Assembly: GCA_947561715.1 (NCBI GenBank)
Contig: OX387205.1
Span: forward strand, 5,771,001-5,835,000
DNA: 64,000 bases
Direction: 5' to 3'
From: Ascidia mentula
Lineage: Eukaryota; Chordata; Ascidiacea; Phlebobranchia; Ascidiidae
Under the pieces are notes generated by a model. The model was not told the DNA's origin. It saw only the letters and a program-made list of their open reading frames with translations, and made no database searches. Both the position numbers and the translations under genes were made by a program. The number at the start of each line of letters is the position of its first letter. Position 1 is the stretch's first letter. Positions 1-9,764 of this stretch are shown in pieces.

Positions 1-795
1 CAAGTTTGTATTTCTTTGAGGAAAGTAATTTAACCATGTCTTTTCCGGACTCAGTGAGACCTGCATATAAAAATGTAATTAATTTTGACCAATAAAAATG
101 CGAATATCACTTTGCAACAAGTCGTCAACGAATGAAACAACTAGAAAAACAGAATGCCCTGACGTTTTGCTTTAGAAACCGATTATTATTTCTGTACTAT
201 CTGCACGAAAGTCTTCATTTGTTATGCGTTTTGTCCAATGTTTGTTGCAAATGTTTCTTATGTGAAAAAGGCTTTTATTCGTAAACCACGATGTCATGAT
301 GACTGCTTTTTGAAGTGCAGTATTGTTGTTAAGAGTATTGCTCCACAATTTAACTCATAATTCCAAACTATAAAAATTGGGGGATATTTGTCTGGATTTT
401 GGATTGGAAATTAACCAACTATTGTAAGTTTTATTAATTTTTCCATTAAACAAAGTTATACTACAGTTACAGACCAGTAGCAGACTATAGTTTACAACAG
501 TAAACAAAAATTTTATAATACCAAACTTTTTGCAAGTGTCACGTGCCCTTTTTCGTCTCTCCTCCATTCTATTTTTCATTCGTCTCATAAATTCTCTGTT
601 GTCGTTTTCAAAACTATCTTCAATTTCCTCTTGTTCCGTTAGCATTCCTTTAGTTTTGTACAAGGGTGAAATTGACATATCCCTTCCCGTTTTGATTATG
701 TTTATGCTTTGTACGCTATGTAGCTCATAAAGCAGCATTGATGCGGATAGAATGAGACATACAATTAGCACGTGTTGCTTCTTCACTTTTTTCAT
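1..795 (-). CDS. Carbohydrate sulfotransferase gene A (5' part only; runs off the left edge)
   Basis: Two exons are visible: exon 1 at 795-522 and the first 60 bases of exon 2 at 60-1. They are nearly the same as exons 1 and 2 of genes B and C. Exon 1 starts at ATG 795 (the frame extends a few codons further only through a TTG). It encodes a basic tail (MKKVKKQHV), then a hydrophobic stretch from about residue 9 to 24, the signal anchor of a type II Golgi membrane protein. A charged stem rich in E, R and K follows. The donor lies after base 522 (phase 1) and the acceptor ends at base 61. The catalytic domain lies outside the window, so intactness cannot be judged. The family role is sulfate transfer from PAPS to a glycan acceptor. 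Function is inferred from genes B to D. Confidence 0.75.
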
Positions 796-858
796 TGCCC
801 TTGCAAACAAATATCGTTTTTTACAAACAAATCAGTCTTATAATCTTACATATCATTC

Positions 859-860
859 CT
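859..860 (-). promoter_or_regulatory. Candidate 3' splice acceptor upstream of gene A start codon
   Basis: On the minus strand a pyrimidine-rich tract ends in TTTTCAG directly before GAATGATATG, 63 bases upstream of the gene A start codon. An ACTAAC-like branch sequence lies just upstream. Genes B and C keep the same arrangement. It could be the end of a 5'-UTR intron or a spliced-leader trans-splice site. Cap or EST data would decide. Confidence 0.35.
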
Positions 861-2686
861 GAAAATCAATCTTTTAGTTAGTTGACGTAGAAGGTTGTTT
901 GTCAATACTTTGTAGCGCATAAAATTTATACACCACCTCACAATAATATGCAAATCATAACACATCACTTGCAAACGACCTCTCAAAACTTAGCGAAGTG
1001 TGCTTAGCATGTAATCTTTACGGATTATTTTTAACATACGTGTCAATTCATAATTAGCTGGCGGATTAAACTTGCTCTTCAATATAACTAATAGTTTCCA
1101 TTAGAACAGCGTTGCATAAGATTAGAAGAATGCTCTGCATGGATGCTTGTGAATTGAATCTGGGAATCAATTCCCATTCTGTTGCAAGTGGCCTTGACGA
1201 TTTCCACCTTATTTTAGGTTAAAATAAAATAAAATGACTCTGCACTACCTCACAACTCGCCCTTCACATCACTAAAAACCTGAAACCTCAAAAAAATAAA
1301 AACACGGTGATGATAAAACACGGGAAAAATAAAATTCCCTATTTCCCGTGTTTTTATTTTTTTTTCTGTTTCCTAATCTTTTCCGCGTTTTCGTGTTGTG
1401 ACAAATATATTTCCTTTGTGAGTGGAGAATCTTTTTATTTTATTTTAACATAATTCTTTATTTGCTTTTTTATAGACACTGATGATGCTTTTAACAAAGC
1501 GAAATATATATGTCTAATTTAACAAGACTGACAGATTTTAGCCTGGAATGAAAGTTTCTTAGATAGTGTTATACATGGACATCACATCTTGCACGTAGGA
1601 ACGGAATCAATACTATAACAACAACAAAAACAATTAAATTTATATTACCGTTAAAGTAACATTTTGTAACATACGTCACAGCAACCAGTGCTTGTATTGC
1701 GTAATGTTTTTGCGTGCAGCTTTGCACATGTACTGCATAATCCCATAATGTGACCCAAATGATTTAGCCATCGAATATTCTCGAGTAAAGTGATTCATTC
1801 AACATCCTGTTTACCACATAAAATGTTCTCCTATGATTATGTCACATCACACCTATGTTCTTGTATTATATTACTTCAAGCGCCTCATGATATCACGTGA
1901 CATTATTGACCAATCAGCTCTCATAATGGAGAGCGTTAAAGAGCCCAGTTTTTACCCGTAAATTCAGTCAAGTCAAGTCTAGTTTTCGCCATTCTATTTG
2001 CTGGCATCCTAACAACGTTGTATTGAAAGTTGTTATGTACCGTCGTAATGAAGAAGATAACAGAAATGAATACAATTATTCGGGAAGAGATCTTGGTTCT
2101 GGGTGCTTTATAGAACGGGGCAGAAGCAGGTTTAACCATCAAAGAGACTCAATAACCGCTCAGGCCATCGAGACACCGTTAAATATCTCTGAGACCCTTA
2201 GAGTTATTTACAATTTCAAGTAAAGCCACAATTGTTATTTGTTGTAATTCAATTGTAACCAAAATAAACCGTTTATATTTGCGCATCCGGTGGGCGGTTA
2301 TAACAGAACAACCAACTCACTTCCTCAACTGAATGTCAACATAACCCGCACCCTTACCTATTCGGTGGCTACTTATATGGGATATAAAAGTTGATGCATT
2401 CCTGCCATTTTTGTGACAAATACACACTTTACCTTACTTTTCGAAGAAAGCTATACGAACACCAACATTTCAACATCCACTGACATCATATTGCACAATG
2501 TCTGTCAAGTCAAGAAGATTTGAATTTGTTTCACTTTTCTCTCACAAAAACGTTACTCAAATCTCGGTTGTATGTATAAATATTTTCCACAAGCTTCCAG
2601 CTACCATCGCATACCAATCGCAAACAATGTATACAAACCGTGTGCTGAGTTATTGAGACAATTGACAAGGATGTTACGTATCCTGC

Positions 2687-2721
2687 AAACTGGTATATGG
2701 TGACCCATATACCAGTTTGTC
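2687..2721. repeat. Perfect short hairpin
   Basis: Arms of about 15 bases (CAAACTGGTATATGG and its exact reverse complement) are separated by four bases. The hairpin sits at the outer boundary of the inverted sulfotransferase arm. The same half-sequence occurs once, without the mirror arm, at about 16797 and 26226. It is probably a by-product of the inversion junction. Confidence 0.7.
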
Positions 2722-2744
2722 TGATACGTAACTTCCCCGGGCCT

Positions 2745-3100
2745 GACGGCACTATTGGATGAGATTTGATTGGCCATAGTGTTTCCACCTTGTATTTTTC
2801 CAATAGTGCCGTCGGGCCCCGTGTCACAATAATCATAAGATAAACAAAGCCGAGCCAATAGTATGATTTGTGTAAGCTGCAGACAGATAGCCACTGTTTC
2901 GACCTAAAAGTCTCATCAGTGCAGCTGGTGTGACTGTCAAACGACTTTGCTGACCAAACGACCAAGCAAAGACTTCCACTTTGAGGTGATTGTACAATCA
3001 CCGCCATTGGGCACCAATCTAGGTGCAACGTTACGTAGAAAATAAGGTGGAAACATATGGCCAAGCAAAAGTTAAAACAGTCGCCATTTGTATTCAGCAT
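2745..3100 (-). mobile_element. Retrozyme-like short repeat 1 (hammerhead family)
   Basis: This repeat shares sequence with copies at about 9765-9985, 14785-15150 and 62090-62310. Shared blocks are the TTGGCCATAGTGTTTCCACC and CAATAGTGCCGTC blocks, the GTTTGGTCAGCAAAGTCGT block and the hammerhead core. It has no open reading frame. A self-cleaving motif within a non-coding repeat of about 250 bases fits the published description of animal retrozymes, which are thought to be moved by Penelope-like enzymes. Boundaries are approximate, and the left part contains an internal inverted copy of the GTGCCGTC block (2745-2820). Confidence 0.6.
2875..2926 (-). ncRNA. Hammerhead ribozyme 1 (type I)
   Basis: Read on the minus strand from 2926: stem I strand AGCTGCA, core CTGATGA, a short stem II closed by GAC/GTC, GAAA, stem III CAG/CTG, then cleavage triplet GTC and the returning stem I strand TGCAGCT. 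The two stem I strands pair perfectly over 7 bp. Predicted cleavage lies between 2882 and 2881. Stem II is one base shorter than in copies 2 and 3. All conserved core bases are present. Confidence 0.75.
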
Positions 3101-3179
3101 ACACAATTGATATTATTGGCTCAACTTTGTTTATCGAAATATAATTGTCTAATTTAACAAGACTGACAGACTTCAGCCT

Positions 3180-4515
3180 GCAACTAAAGTTTCGGAATTA
3201 GAAATGTAGTGCTCTTCTGGCATAAACGTACTGTATTTTACGACGTTTCGTCTGCCATGCGGCGAGACTTCATCAGGTATAACGCAACAATTGAATCACA
3301 TTGAAACACGCAAGGGCACAAAAGAAAAAGAAAAAAGGGGGAACGTTGACACCGCTTGTCAACTCACGTGCTAGAGGCAGAGGCACCAAACATTGCAGAA
3401 GACACAACAATTACAACAAATTATTGTAAACTGCCGGAAAGAAAACACATTGTTCTTTGTTATTGACGCAACCACTATTTTTGTGGATGTGCAACGACTC
3501 AAGAAATAGCCGCTTGGCGTGGTCCAGCTCCATTTCCAGGACTTGGGCTCTATCAAAGTCAACTTTATGTCGCAATGTCACCGCATGATTGGCCAACGCA
3601 GTCTTGCTGGCATCTTTCGATGCGACATCACGGCGATGCTCTTTCAGTCGCGTCTTGAAGGCCCTCCCGGTTTGGCCGATGTATACACCACTGCAATCCT
3701 TGCATGGTATTGAATAGACCACCCCCTTTGGCTCGAAAGCCTCCATAGCAATGGGTCGTGAAATTAGATTGCCAAGCGTTGTATGAGGCTTCGTGTAAAC
3801 TTTTATGCCGTAATCCGACATCAATCTTCGCAATGTTTCGGTAAGGCCAGGGACGTAGGGAATTACAACTGTTCCGCTAGTGGGCGTTTCATGCTTCTGG
3901 GTTAATGCCGTTCTCGCGCTTAACATCCAGGCAGGATATTGATTTGTTCGCAGCGCATTTTTTACGACACTAATCTCTTTTGCTTGGTCTTCTAGCCTTG
4001 AAATGTGGGCCTTGGCTCTATCCATAAGCGATCTTACAACCGCTCTTTTATGTTCTATCGGGTGTGCCGAAAGAAACGAAAGGTAGCGATTCGTGTGTTT
4101 TGGTTTTCGATGAACACGAGTATTGATAACTCCATCCTTGTCCCGGTAAACTTCTACATCCAAGAAGGGTATTTTGCCACCACTCTCCTCTTCCAACGTA
4201 AACTTGATGGAATCCTTGATGCTGTTAATGTAGGTCAGGAAGTCTTGCACTTTTGCTGTATCAAGAATGGTAAACGTATCATCCACATATCGTCTCCAGT
4301 AATGCGGAGGATGCGCAAAAGTGGTAAGGGCTCTCTCCTCGATAGTTTCCATAACAATATTAGCCACTACAACGGATATGGTGGAACCCATCGCCGTCTC
4401 GAACACCTGTTGGTAAAACTCACCCAGAAACGAGAAATACGTCGCGTTTAAACACAATTTAAGTCCCTCTGCAATGTCTTCCCGGGACAACCACTTTTGC
4501 GCATCCTCCGCGTTA
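3180..4515 (-). mobile_element. Penelope-like element 1, 5'-truncated
   Basis: The element holds the reverse transcriptase/GIY-YIG frame at 4490-3411 and a 3' tail with a structured motif at 3276-3240 (CTGATGA, a GTCT/AGAC stem, then GAAAC). That tail motif recurs in PLE copies at 5600 and 13560. The RT begins abruptly near 4515, so its amino-terminal third is missing. Beyond that point the sequence is BEL/Pao-like rather than PLE. The 3' boundary was placed by comparison with the 13.5 kb copy. Confidence 0.8.
3411..4490 (-). CDS. Penelope-like reverse transcriptase with GIY-YIG endonuclease (359 aa, N-terminally truncated)
   Basis: The uninterrupted frame contains the RT motif AMGSTISVVVANIVME (residues about 33-48; the usual GSP proline is replaced) and the catalytic RYVDDTF near residue 67. 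The C-terminal half carries a GIY-YIG nuclease: GVVY (about 258), then GVYIGQTG and RLKEH about ten residues on. It ends in the PAVYNNLL tail shared with the 13.7 kb copy. PLEs use the endonuclease to nick the target and the RT to copy their RNA there. An intact PLE protein is much longer, so this copy cannot be autonomous. The open frame suggests a fairly recent insertion. Confidence 0.85.
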   Translation of the reverse strand: MSREDIAEGLKLCLNATYFSFLGEFYQQVFETAMGSTISVVVANIVMETIEERALTTFAHPPHYWRRYVDDTFTILDTAKVQDFLTYINSIKDSIKFTLEEESGGKIPFLDVEVYRDKDGVINTRVHRKPKHTNRYLSFLSAHPIEHKRAVVRSLMDRAKAHISRLEDQAKEISVVKNALRTNQYPAWMLSARTALTQKHETPTSGTVVIPYVPGLTETLRRLMSDYGIKVYTKPHTTLGNLISRPIAMEAFEPKGVVYSIPCKDCSGVYIGQTGRAFKTRLKEHRRDVASKDASKTALANHAVTLRHKVDFDRAQVLEMELDHAKRLFLESLHIHKNSGCVNNKEQCVFFPAVYNNLL

Positions 4516-5160
4516 CTGGGATAAATTTTGTTGAAATTTCAACGGTATTGTCCACATAAAAGTTTTTTCTCAGGAGACACGAGGATTAGAAAACTTTCCA
4601 AATTCACGTGCAGTTTCACGTAGGCAGAATGTGGCGCTGGCGCAGCTTGGGGACGACTTCGCGCCAAATAAATGAACATTCATTCGGTGCGGCACAGGGT
4701 TCTTCAGTGTGTCGCTTGCTGCTGCGTGACGTGTACTTGATGGAACATGGCTTCTGTGTCTGCAACCAAGGTGACGGCTCATTTGCAGAATCTCTAAAGT
4801 ACTCCAACTAACGAGTTCATCAAGTCTGGCCCTTCCATCAAGTGATCGTTGATGGAGTTACCGTCGCACTTGTGCGGCACAGTCAAAAACGATTCGAAGC
4901 TTTACCGGCTTCTTTGGGTTGACCACGGGGTGGTAAGGAAGGTACCACTTCCGAGGTTCGGCAAAACCCTTTGACTTAAACTTGCATCAAGTGACAAACC
5001 CTTCTTAAGACCAGACAATCGTTTCTGCACCAATTTCAAAGTGTTGGGAAGAATATTTGTCGAATTTCTCCACAACAGTGGCAACTGGTAATGTCCATCT
5101 TTGTGTTCCACTTGTTTGGCTATGATGTCATACGCAATGACGTCCTTTGCTTTCCAGTTG
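4490..5160 (-). pseudogene. BEL/Pao retrotransposon pol fragment
   Basis: Minus-strand frames, broken by shifts and stops, carry recognisable BEL/Pao pieces in order. First comes DGHYQLPLLWRN with LPNTLKLVQKRLSGLKKGL (5111-4902). Then RMNVHLFGAKSSPSCA with a following CLRETA (about 4715-4620). Last is an RT active-site-like FYVDNT (about 4560-4540). The order matches Pao polyprotein around the RT palm. No single frame spans it. It abuts the PLE RT at about 4510-4520. Gag of the same superfamily lies at 22.4-24.2 kb, but I cannot show both came from one element. Confidence 0.65.
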
Positions 5161-5162
5161 CT

Positions 5163-5640
5163 CTAAAGCCACTGTAGGAAGCATTCAGCATCCCCCAAAT
5201 TACCACTTCGCATGGGGTAAGTTTCACCATCCTCGGTCACGATGACGATCGTACCGGTAGTTGGCGCTGTTCCTTGTGGTTTGACTGTGGGCTTTCTTCT
5301 AAACATCCATGACAGATACCGATTTTTCCGCAATGCATTCTTGATGAACTTCACTTCTTCTTTAAAATAGCAGTATATCTGTAACACACTCAACATCCAC
5401 AAGAACGACCATTGCGTAAACGACGAGGAGCAATTTATGTGCTTTCCACCGGTTTACAACAACTTGTTGTGAGTGTTACGCCCCGCTACACACCTAGTCA
5501 CGTGACGATGCAAGCCAATGTTATCTATTCCCCTTTTTCCTTGTGTTTTTCTTGCGTTTTTGGTGTTTATGTGCGTGATGCTTCACTGTTGACATAACCC
5601 TGAGGAAGTCTCGCCGGATGGCAGACGAAACGTTGGTTTC
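5163..5640. pseudogene. Rearranged Penelope-like fragment with an internal inversion
   Basis: From 5380 down to about 5245 the minus strand encodes the PLE linker (KFIKNALRKNRYLSWMF and TAPTTGTIVI), closely matching the copy at 13.7-14.4 kb. From about 5388 to 5463 the plus strand encodes the C-terminal tail of the same protein (HKNDHCVND, then PPVYNNLL and stop). The plus-strand 3' tail with the CTGAGGA/GAAAC motif follows at 5600-5635. The two halves are head to head, so an inversion or twin-priming-like event joined them near 5385. The GIY-YIG core is missing. Confidence 0.75.
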
Positions 5641-6240
5641 AAGTAAAACTTTAGAAACTTAAGTGCCAAAAGAACAATTCTGATTAATTTTTTATAGATA
5701 CTATACAAGGCCTTAGCTAAAGGATTACCAACTGCATTTTCAAATTGTTCACAAATTGAATGGTATTTTTTACATATGTAGATGTAGCTTATCAAGCACT
5801 TTTGCGTTTCCTTCCGGTGTGGTTGCTTTGTCAATCAAAAAAATCGCTATAGCGACATCTACCGGCTTTAAAATTTTATGTAGATTCTGGGCTTTAAAAG
5901 TAAAAAATATCGAAAAACACGGAACCTTTCTTTTATGAGTCTTTAAAGTAATGGGGGCACCGGTGACCCCTGTGGCTCCAAAGGGTTAAACGAAAATCGT
6001 ATCCTGGGCGACGACAATTTAAGAGCGAAAGGTTTGTGTTTACGTAGGGTAGTTGCTTGAATACCGTGGGCTGTCATGTTGGCAACTCATTGTCCTCTTA
6101 GTTAGACATTGTTCTTGTTCGAGTCCAGGTTGGCGACAAGGAAATTGAAACATATGCTCTGCTGGAGACTGGCATCTGATCGGAGGTGAAAAGGCTCAAA
6201 GTCGTGCGGCAAGTTTTTCAATCAGAGTTAATCAACTATA
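5641..6240. repeat. Intergenic repeats, including a possible tRNA-derived SINE (about 5930-6200)
   Basis: No gene is seen. From about 5930 to 6200 the sequence matches, in inverted orientation, about 21715-21980. It contains GTTCGAGTCC at 6117-6126, which fits the RNA polymerase III B-box consensus. The A box upstream is weak. A tRNA-headed SINE is one reading; a non-coding MITE is another. The 5641-5930 part is AT-rich with nothing recognisable. Confidence 0.4.
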
Positions 6241-6261
6241 TTTTGTTTTTTTAAGAAACTC

Positions 6262-6268
6262 TATATAA
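6262..6268 (+). promoter_or_regulatory. TATA box upstream of the SGNH-like gene
   Basis: TATATAA lies about 100 bases upstream of the ATG at 6368, inside an otherwise plain region. Spacing is plausible for a core promoter with a roughly 70-base leader. Confidence 0.45.
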
Positions 6269-6367
6269 ACCTAGGGAAAATGCTGCTTCGGTCCATTTCG
6301 TTTTTACAACGAAGTACTGTCAAAATTTACAGCTATCTTTTTGCAAGTTCTTTTAAAAAGTTTTGAA

Positions 6368-7629
6368 ATGTCTTCTTCCATGTTCAGTGGTTTTGAGATA
6401 GTCTGCAGCCAGAGAAAGGTATGTGTACTTGATCTTTTATTGATGATTTGTTGTGATTAATGGCATAAGATACTTTTACAGTCCAGTAGAGTGGAGAGAT
6501 ATGAACCGAGCATCTTTTGTTTAGACTTTGCGGCTCTGAGTATGCCCGGAGGAAGGATTGACCATGCGATCGTTGAGTTATCCAACACTCCCATTGTTGA
6601 GGATGTCGAAGCTGCCGTCGTAAGCTTCGGTACAAACAACATCCTCAACATGCACTGGAGCTACCAAAGCATTGCTCAAGTCGTTGAGCTTACAAAGGAG
6701 CTCATGAACTTGGTTAATGTTCTTTACCCCAAGGCAAAAGTAAGTTTATGGGCTATTTATGAACTTGGAATTTGTTGTTGTTTTGCTTTGTAACTTCTAT
6801 GAAAACAAACTAATGAAAAAAACGTTCTTCTAACAAATGGTTTTATCGTGTAACTACAAAGGAAACCTCTCATCACAAAACTTGTGGGACTAATGTGTTT
6901 AGTCTTATCGCCGTCACCCGTCACAATATTTATCTCCGCTCCAAGTACAAAGTTTTAAAAACATAATACGTGGAACGATAGGATAAGAATGTAGTAAACA
7001 TGTAAATGAAGTTGATTTTGGTTTTAATTATTTATTTGTATTTTACAGGAAGACGAGGGTTTTGCGTTGGTGATTTGAAAAGGAAACTGCAGCAAATCTC
7101 CGCAGAAATGAACTTTACGTCCATAGAAACTGCGGTACCAATGCATTTTCTGGCAAAGGATGGTACTCACTTAACTGAGGAAGGTTCAAAACTGTTTCTT
7201 TTACAAGTGGAGGAGAAAGTTAAAAGAGGCATTGTACGAGTTCCCGAGAAGAACGAGTTTCCGGTTCTAGGGTTTCAAGCGACGAAGGAACCCAACAGAC
7301 CGACGATACCAGTGGTTGAGAAAAATGGAGCAACGGAGAAAGATAAAGATGTCGTGCCAAATGTGGTGGTAGGTCACGCGGAAACAAGATCACTCCGCAA
7401 TTCTGCAACACAAAAACGTCAGAGAAACATCGAAGAGAGAGGAGCTCCAAAGGCTAAATTCGGTCGATTTAGAAAATGTCAAGCACCGTCACAAACACTG
7501 CCACCCAAACAACAGATCCCGGCCACGACGTGGAAAGGTCACTACTCTCCCACAAGCACCACGCAACACACAGCCAACAGCACCACAAAAACCTTCACCG
7601 AAAGCAAAATCCAAGTGTTTTGTAGGTAA
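6368..7629 (+). CDS. SGNH/GDSL-hydrolase-like protein, multi-exon, probably element-encoded
   Basis: Exon 1 is 6368-6418 (17 codons) with donor GTATGT. Exon 2 starts at 6482 after TTTTACAG and stays in frame through about 6740, ending before GTAAGT. A third exon follows TTTTACAG at 7050 and stays open to a stop at 7629. Exon 2 encodes VVSFGTNNI, matching the asparagine-containing block III of SGNH esterases. Exon 3 encodes KDGTHLTEEG, matching block V with the catalytic Asp and His. I see no GDS serine block, so catalysis is doubtful. The obvious exon 2/exon 3 join is out of phase by one base, so either a small exon is missed or the copy is frameshifted. After about residue 70 of exon 3 the protein becomes basic and low-complexity. 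Confidence 0.45.
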
Positions 7630-7690
7630 TATAAAATAAAAAAAATAACAACTTACAACCGATAACTATAATCACTGTTCTAAAGGCTCC

Positions 7691-8570
7691 ACGGGACAGA
7701 AAACACATAGCAGCAACGTACAGCGAACAGTCCAAAGCACTTGTCGCGACAAAACCACGATGTGCTACATGTGAAATAAAAACAAAACTGTTTGTTGAAG
7801 CTTTAAGCAAATATCTTTTGTTCGATCCCCATTCTGTTTCCGCATTGAGGCAATTGGCGAAAACCTACTTTAAAGGTAAAATATTTAAACCGAAAATTAA
7901 TCAACAAGTGAAGCGACTAAAACGCATTTGGGAAAAGAACATTGTGATTGGTCACTTGACGCATCCGCTTCTGATACCCCCGTTAAAATTAAGGAAGAAA
8001 CGTTTTCCCATGCGCCTGTTAAAACTGAAGATGAAACGTCCTGTATTACGCCTGATAAAAGTATAAAAGAAATGTCTTGTAACGCATCCGTTGACAGCGC
8101 AACAGCTTGTAATGTCCCTTTGCAAAAGGGAGGTAGTAGCATGCCCAATGAACAAATCGGAAAATAACTGATGTTTTATCAACATTTCCCAGTTTTGACT
8201 CATCGAAACACGCCGATTGGTGTTTGTTGATTAAATCCCTTTACAACATAAATTTCACCAAACTTCAGTTAAAGAATAAAATAAAATTACTGAAACGTAT
8301 TTGGGGAAAAATAAGGAGAACATCATTAACGTCTGTTCTTCAACGTAATTTTGTCACTGAAAACATAACATTGGCAGACTCAAACAAAGAATTAAATAAT
8401 ACCCCTTCTCCTGTTCTTCACGACAATATCAGTTGTCAAAATGTTCATTTAAATGACGAAACGAATGATGGAAATGTTGGTAAAAAATCATCGAACGACG
8501 ATGTTTGCAAATTATCTAAGAGAACAGCTGAGTGCTCATTTTTATCCGGCAATATTAGCATCAGTTAAAC
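7691..8570 (+). pseudogene. Downstream exon-like frames of the same putative element
   Basis: After an acceptor ending at about 7686, an open frame begins APRDRKHIAA, contains a CATCEIK cysteine pair, runs through FVEALSKYLLFDPHSV and reaches a donor (AAAG then GTAAAA) near 7876. A second frame at 8224-8568 contains LKNKIKLLKRIWGK. A similar KRLKRIW segment occurs at about 7910-7930, so this basic motif is duplicated. I do not recognise a domain. The frames fit poorly with each other and with the SGNH exons, which suggests decay. Confidence 0.3.
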
Positions 8571-8879
8571 TGAAATTTGGGAACGAAACTCTTTTGAAAA
8601 ATCTGCCACATTTACTTTGTCTGAAAACAATTTCAGGTTGATCGTTGAATCCGTTCGCAACAGACGCTGCACAGGTAAAGACTAGCCTGACATTATAAGA
8701 TATGGGATAAAAAGCAGTAACCCGTATTGCAGTTTTATAGTTATCGATCAGCACTGGAACCAGAAACGCACGTCAAAGCGATATTTTAATTGTAAAATGC
8801 GGTGTAAATTTGAATTTTGTGGTTGCGTGGCTGACATTGATTTAAAATCCATGACGTTGCGCTTGATTTTATGTTAGCT

Positions 8880-9702
8880 ATTCTAGAGTACCACGACACA
8901 ATGTTGCAACAGCTAAATCGTGCTCCCTAAAAGGCGCCCGTTTAGAAAACGTAAAAAAAGAATTAGAAAACTGTGGTGTTTCTAAAAAACAATTAGAATA
9001 TTATAAAGGTCTAGATGAAGACGTTTTAGTATCTGGTAATATAAAGATGGCGTACCATCGAAATCCGTTTTGCAAAAAGCAAGAAATGCGTCTATTAAAA
9101 TCGATGTACCACCGGGTATTGAGGTGGAGGCGCTTATCGATTCAAGATAAGCAAAAAAAAATCTATTTCGTATGAGAAAAATAAATTGCCCCTTCACTTT
9201 ATAACCCGTTAACACGTCGCCTAGTATAATGCTGTGGTCCCAACAATCTTTGGAATTTTTTCACGATCATACTAAGCACGACATAATGTACATCGATACC
9301 ACCGGAAGCGTTAAAAAAAATCGTTTGCTTTTCTATGAAATTGTAGTTAGAAATCCCACCAAAGGCACCGCACCTTTTGCTGTTGCGATATATGTCACCA
9401 ATAGGCATAACGTTACATCGATTTCTCATTTTTTAAAAACGTTTAAAAGTGATGAAAATAAATTTGCTGGGAAAACAAGAGTAAAACTTATTATTTGCGA
9501 TGGTTCCATGGCGATAATTCGCGCTTTGTTGACGGAATACATGATAGAGGATTTCGAATCGTACGTTGATAGGTGTTATTCTGTTGTATCTGGGACGGCT
9601 ACCAACAGACAATTAAACGAAAAACCGTTTCTTCACTTATGCACGAGTCATATTATGAAAAAGTTGAAACAACTTTGTGTATTAAATGAAAAAGGCGCAT
9701 AG
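8880..9702 (+). pseudogene. Transposase-like frames (DDE/MULE-type, tentative), broken
   Basis: The last frame (9229-9702, 157 aa) contains YIDTTGSV near its start, ISHFLKTF in the middle, LIICDGSMAIIRALL about two thirds along, and HLCTSHIMKKLK near the end. This arrangement (Asp in IDTTGS, Asp in DGS, conserved Cys/His near the C-terminus) resembles a widespread invertebrate family of MULE-like transposase-derived proteins. Upstream, frames at about 8890-9200 (GARLENVKKEL; VLQKARNASIKIDVPPG) look like the preceding part, but need a frameshift near 9045 and read through stops near 9150-9215. The family call is from memory of motif pattern only. The copy is not intact. Confidence 0.4.
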
Positions 9703-9764
9703 AATCTATTTATATCATGGCATTGTTGGTGGCCGCTACCAGTATGGAAGAAATCGGCGACATT

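Larger units (their letters stand above)
1..2700 (-). repeat. Inverted arm of a sulfotransferase segmental duplication
   Basis: Read on the minus strand, this stretch matches about 16790-19210 nearly base for base. It covers the gene flank, the 5' region, exon 1, intron 1 and the start of exon 2. Landmarks shared in inverted orientation include the region around 1141-1200 (with 17990-18050), the flank at 2261-2480 (with 17100-17460) and the end near 2690 (with 16795). From 811 to 2690 I see no gene. That stretch holds the 5' flank, AT-rich low-complexity sequence, a short palindromic patch near 1300-1370, and a truncated PLE-type motif near 1485-1520 (see findings). The arm continues past the left edge, so its full length is unknown. 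Confidence 0.85.

Noticed and set aside
2531-3106. 191-residue minus-strand frame
   Set aside because: It runs across the duplication arm, the hairpin and the hammerhead repeat, so it is a chance frame over unrelated non-coding elements.
6117-6126. A tRNA gene at the B-box-like sequence
   Set aside because: No acceptor stem or anticodon arm can be folded around it. At most it is a tRNA-derived SINE head.
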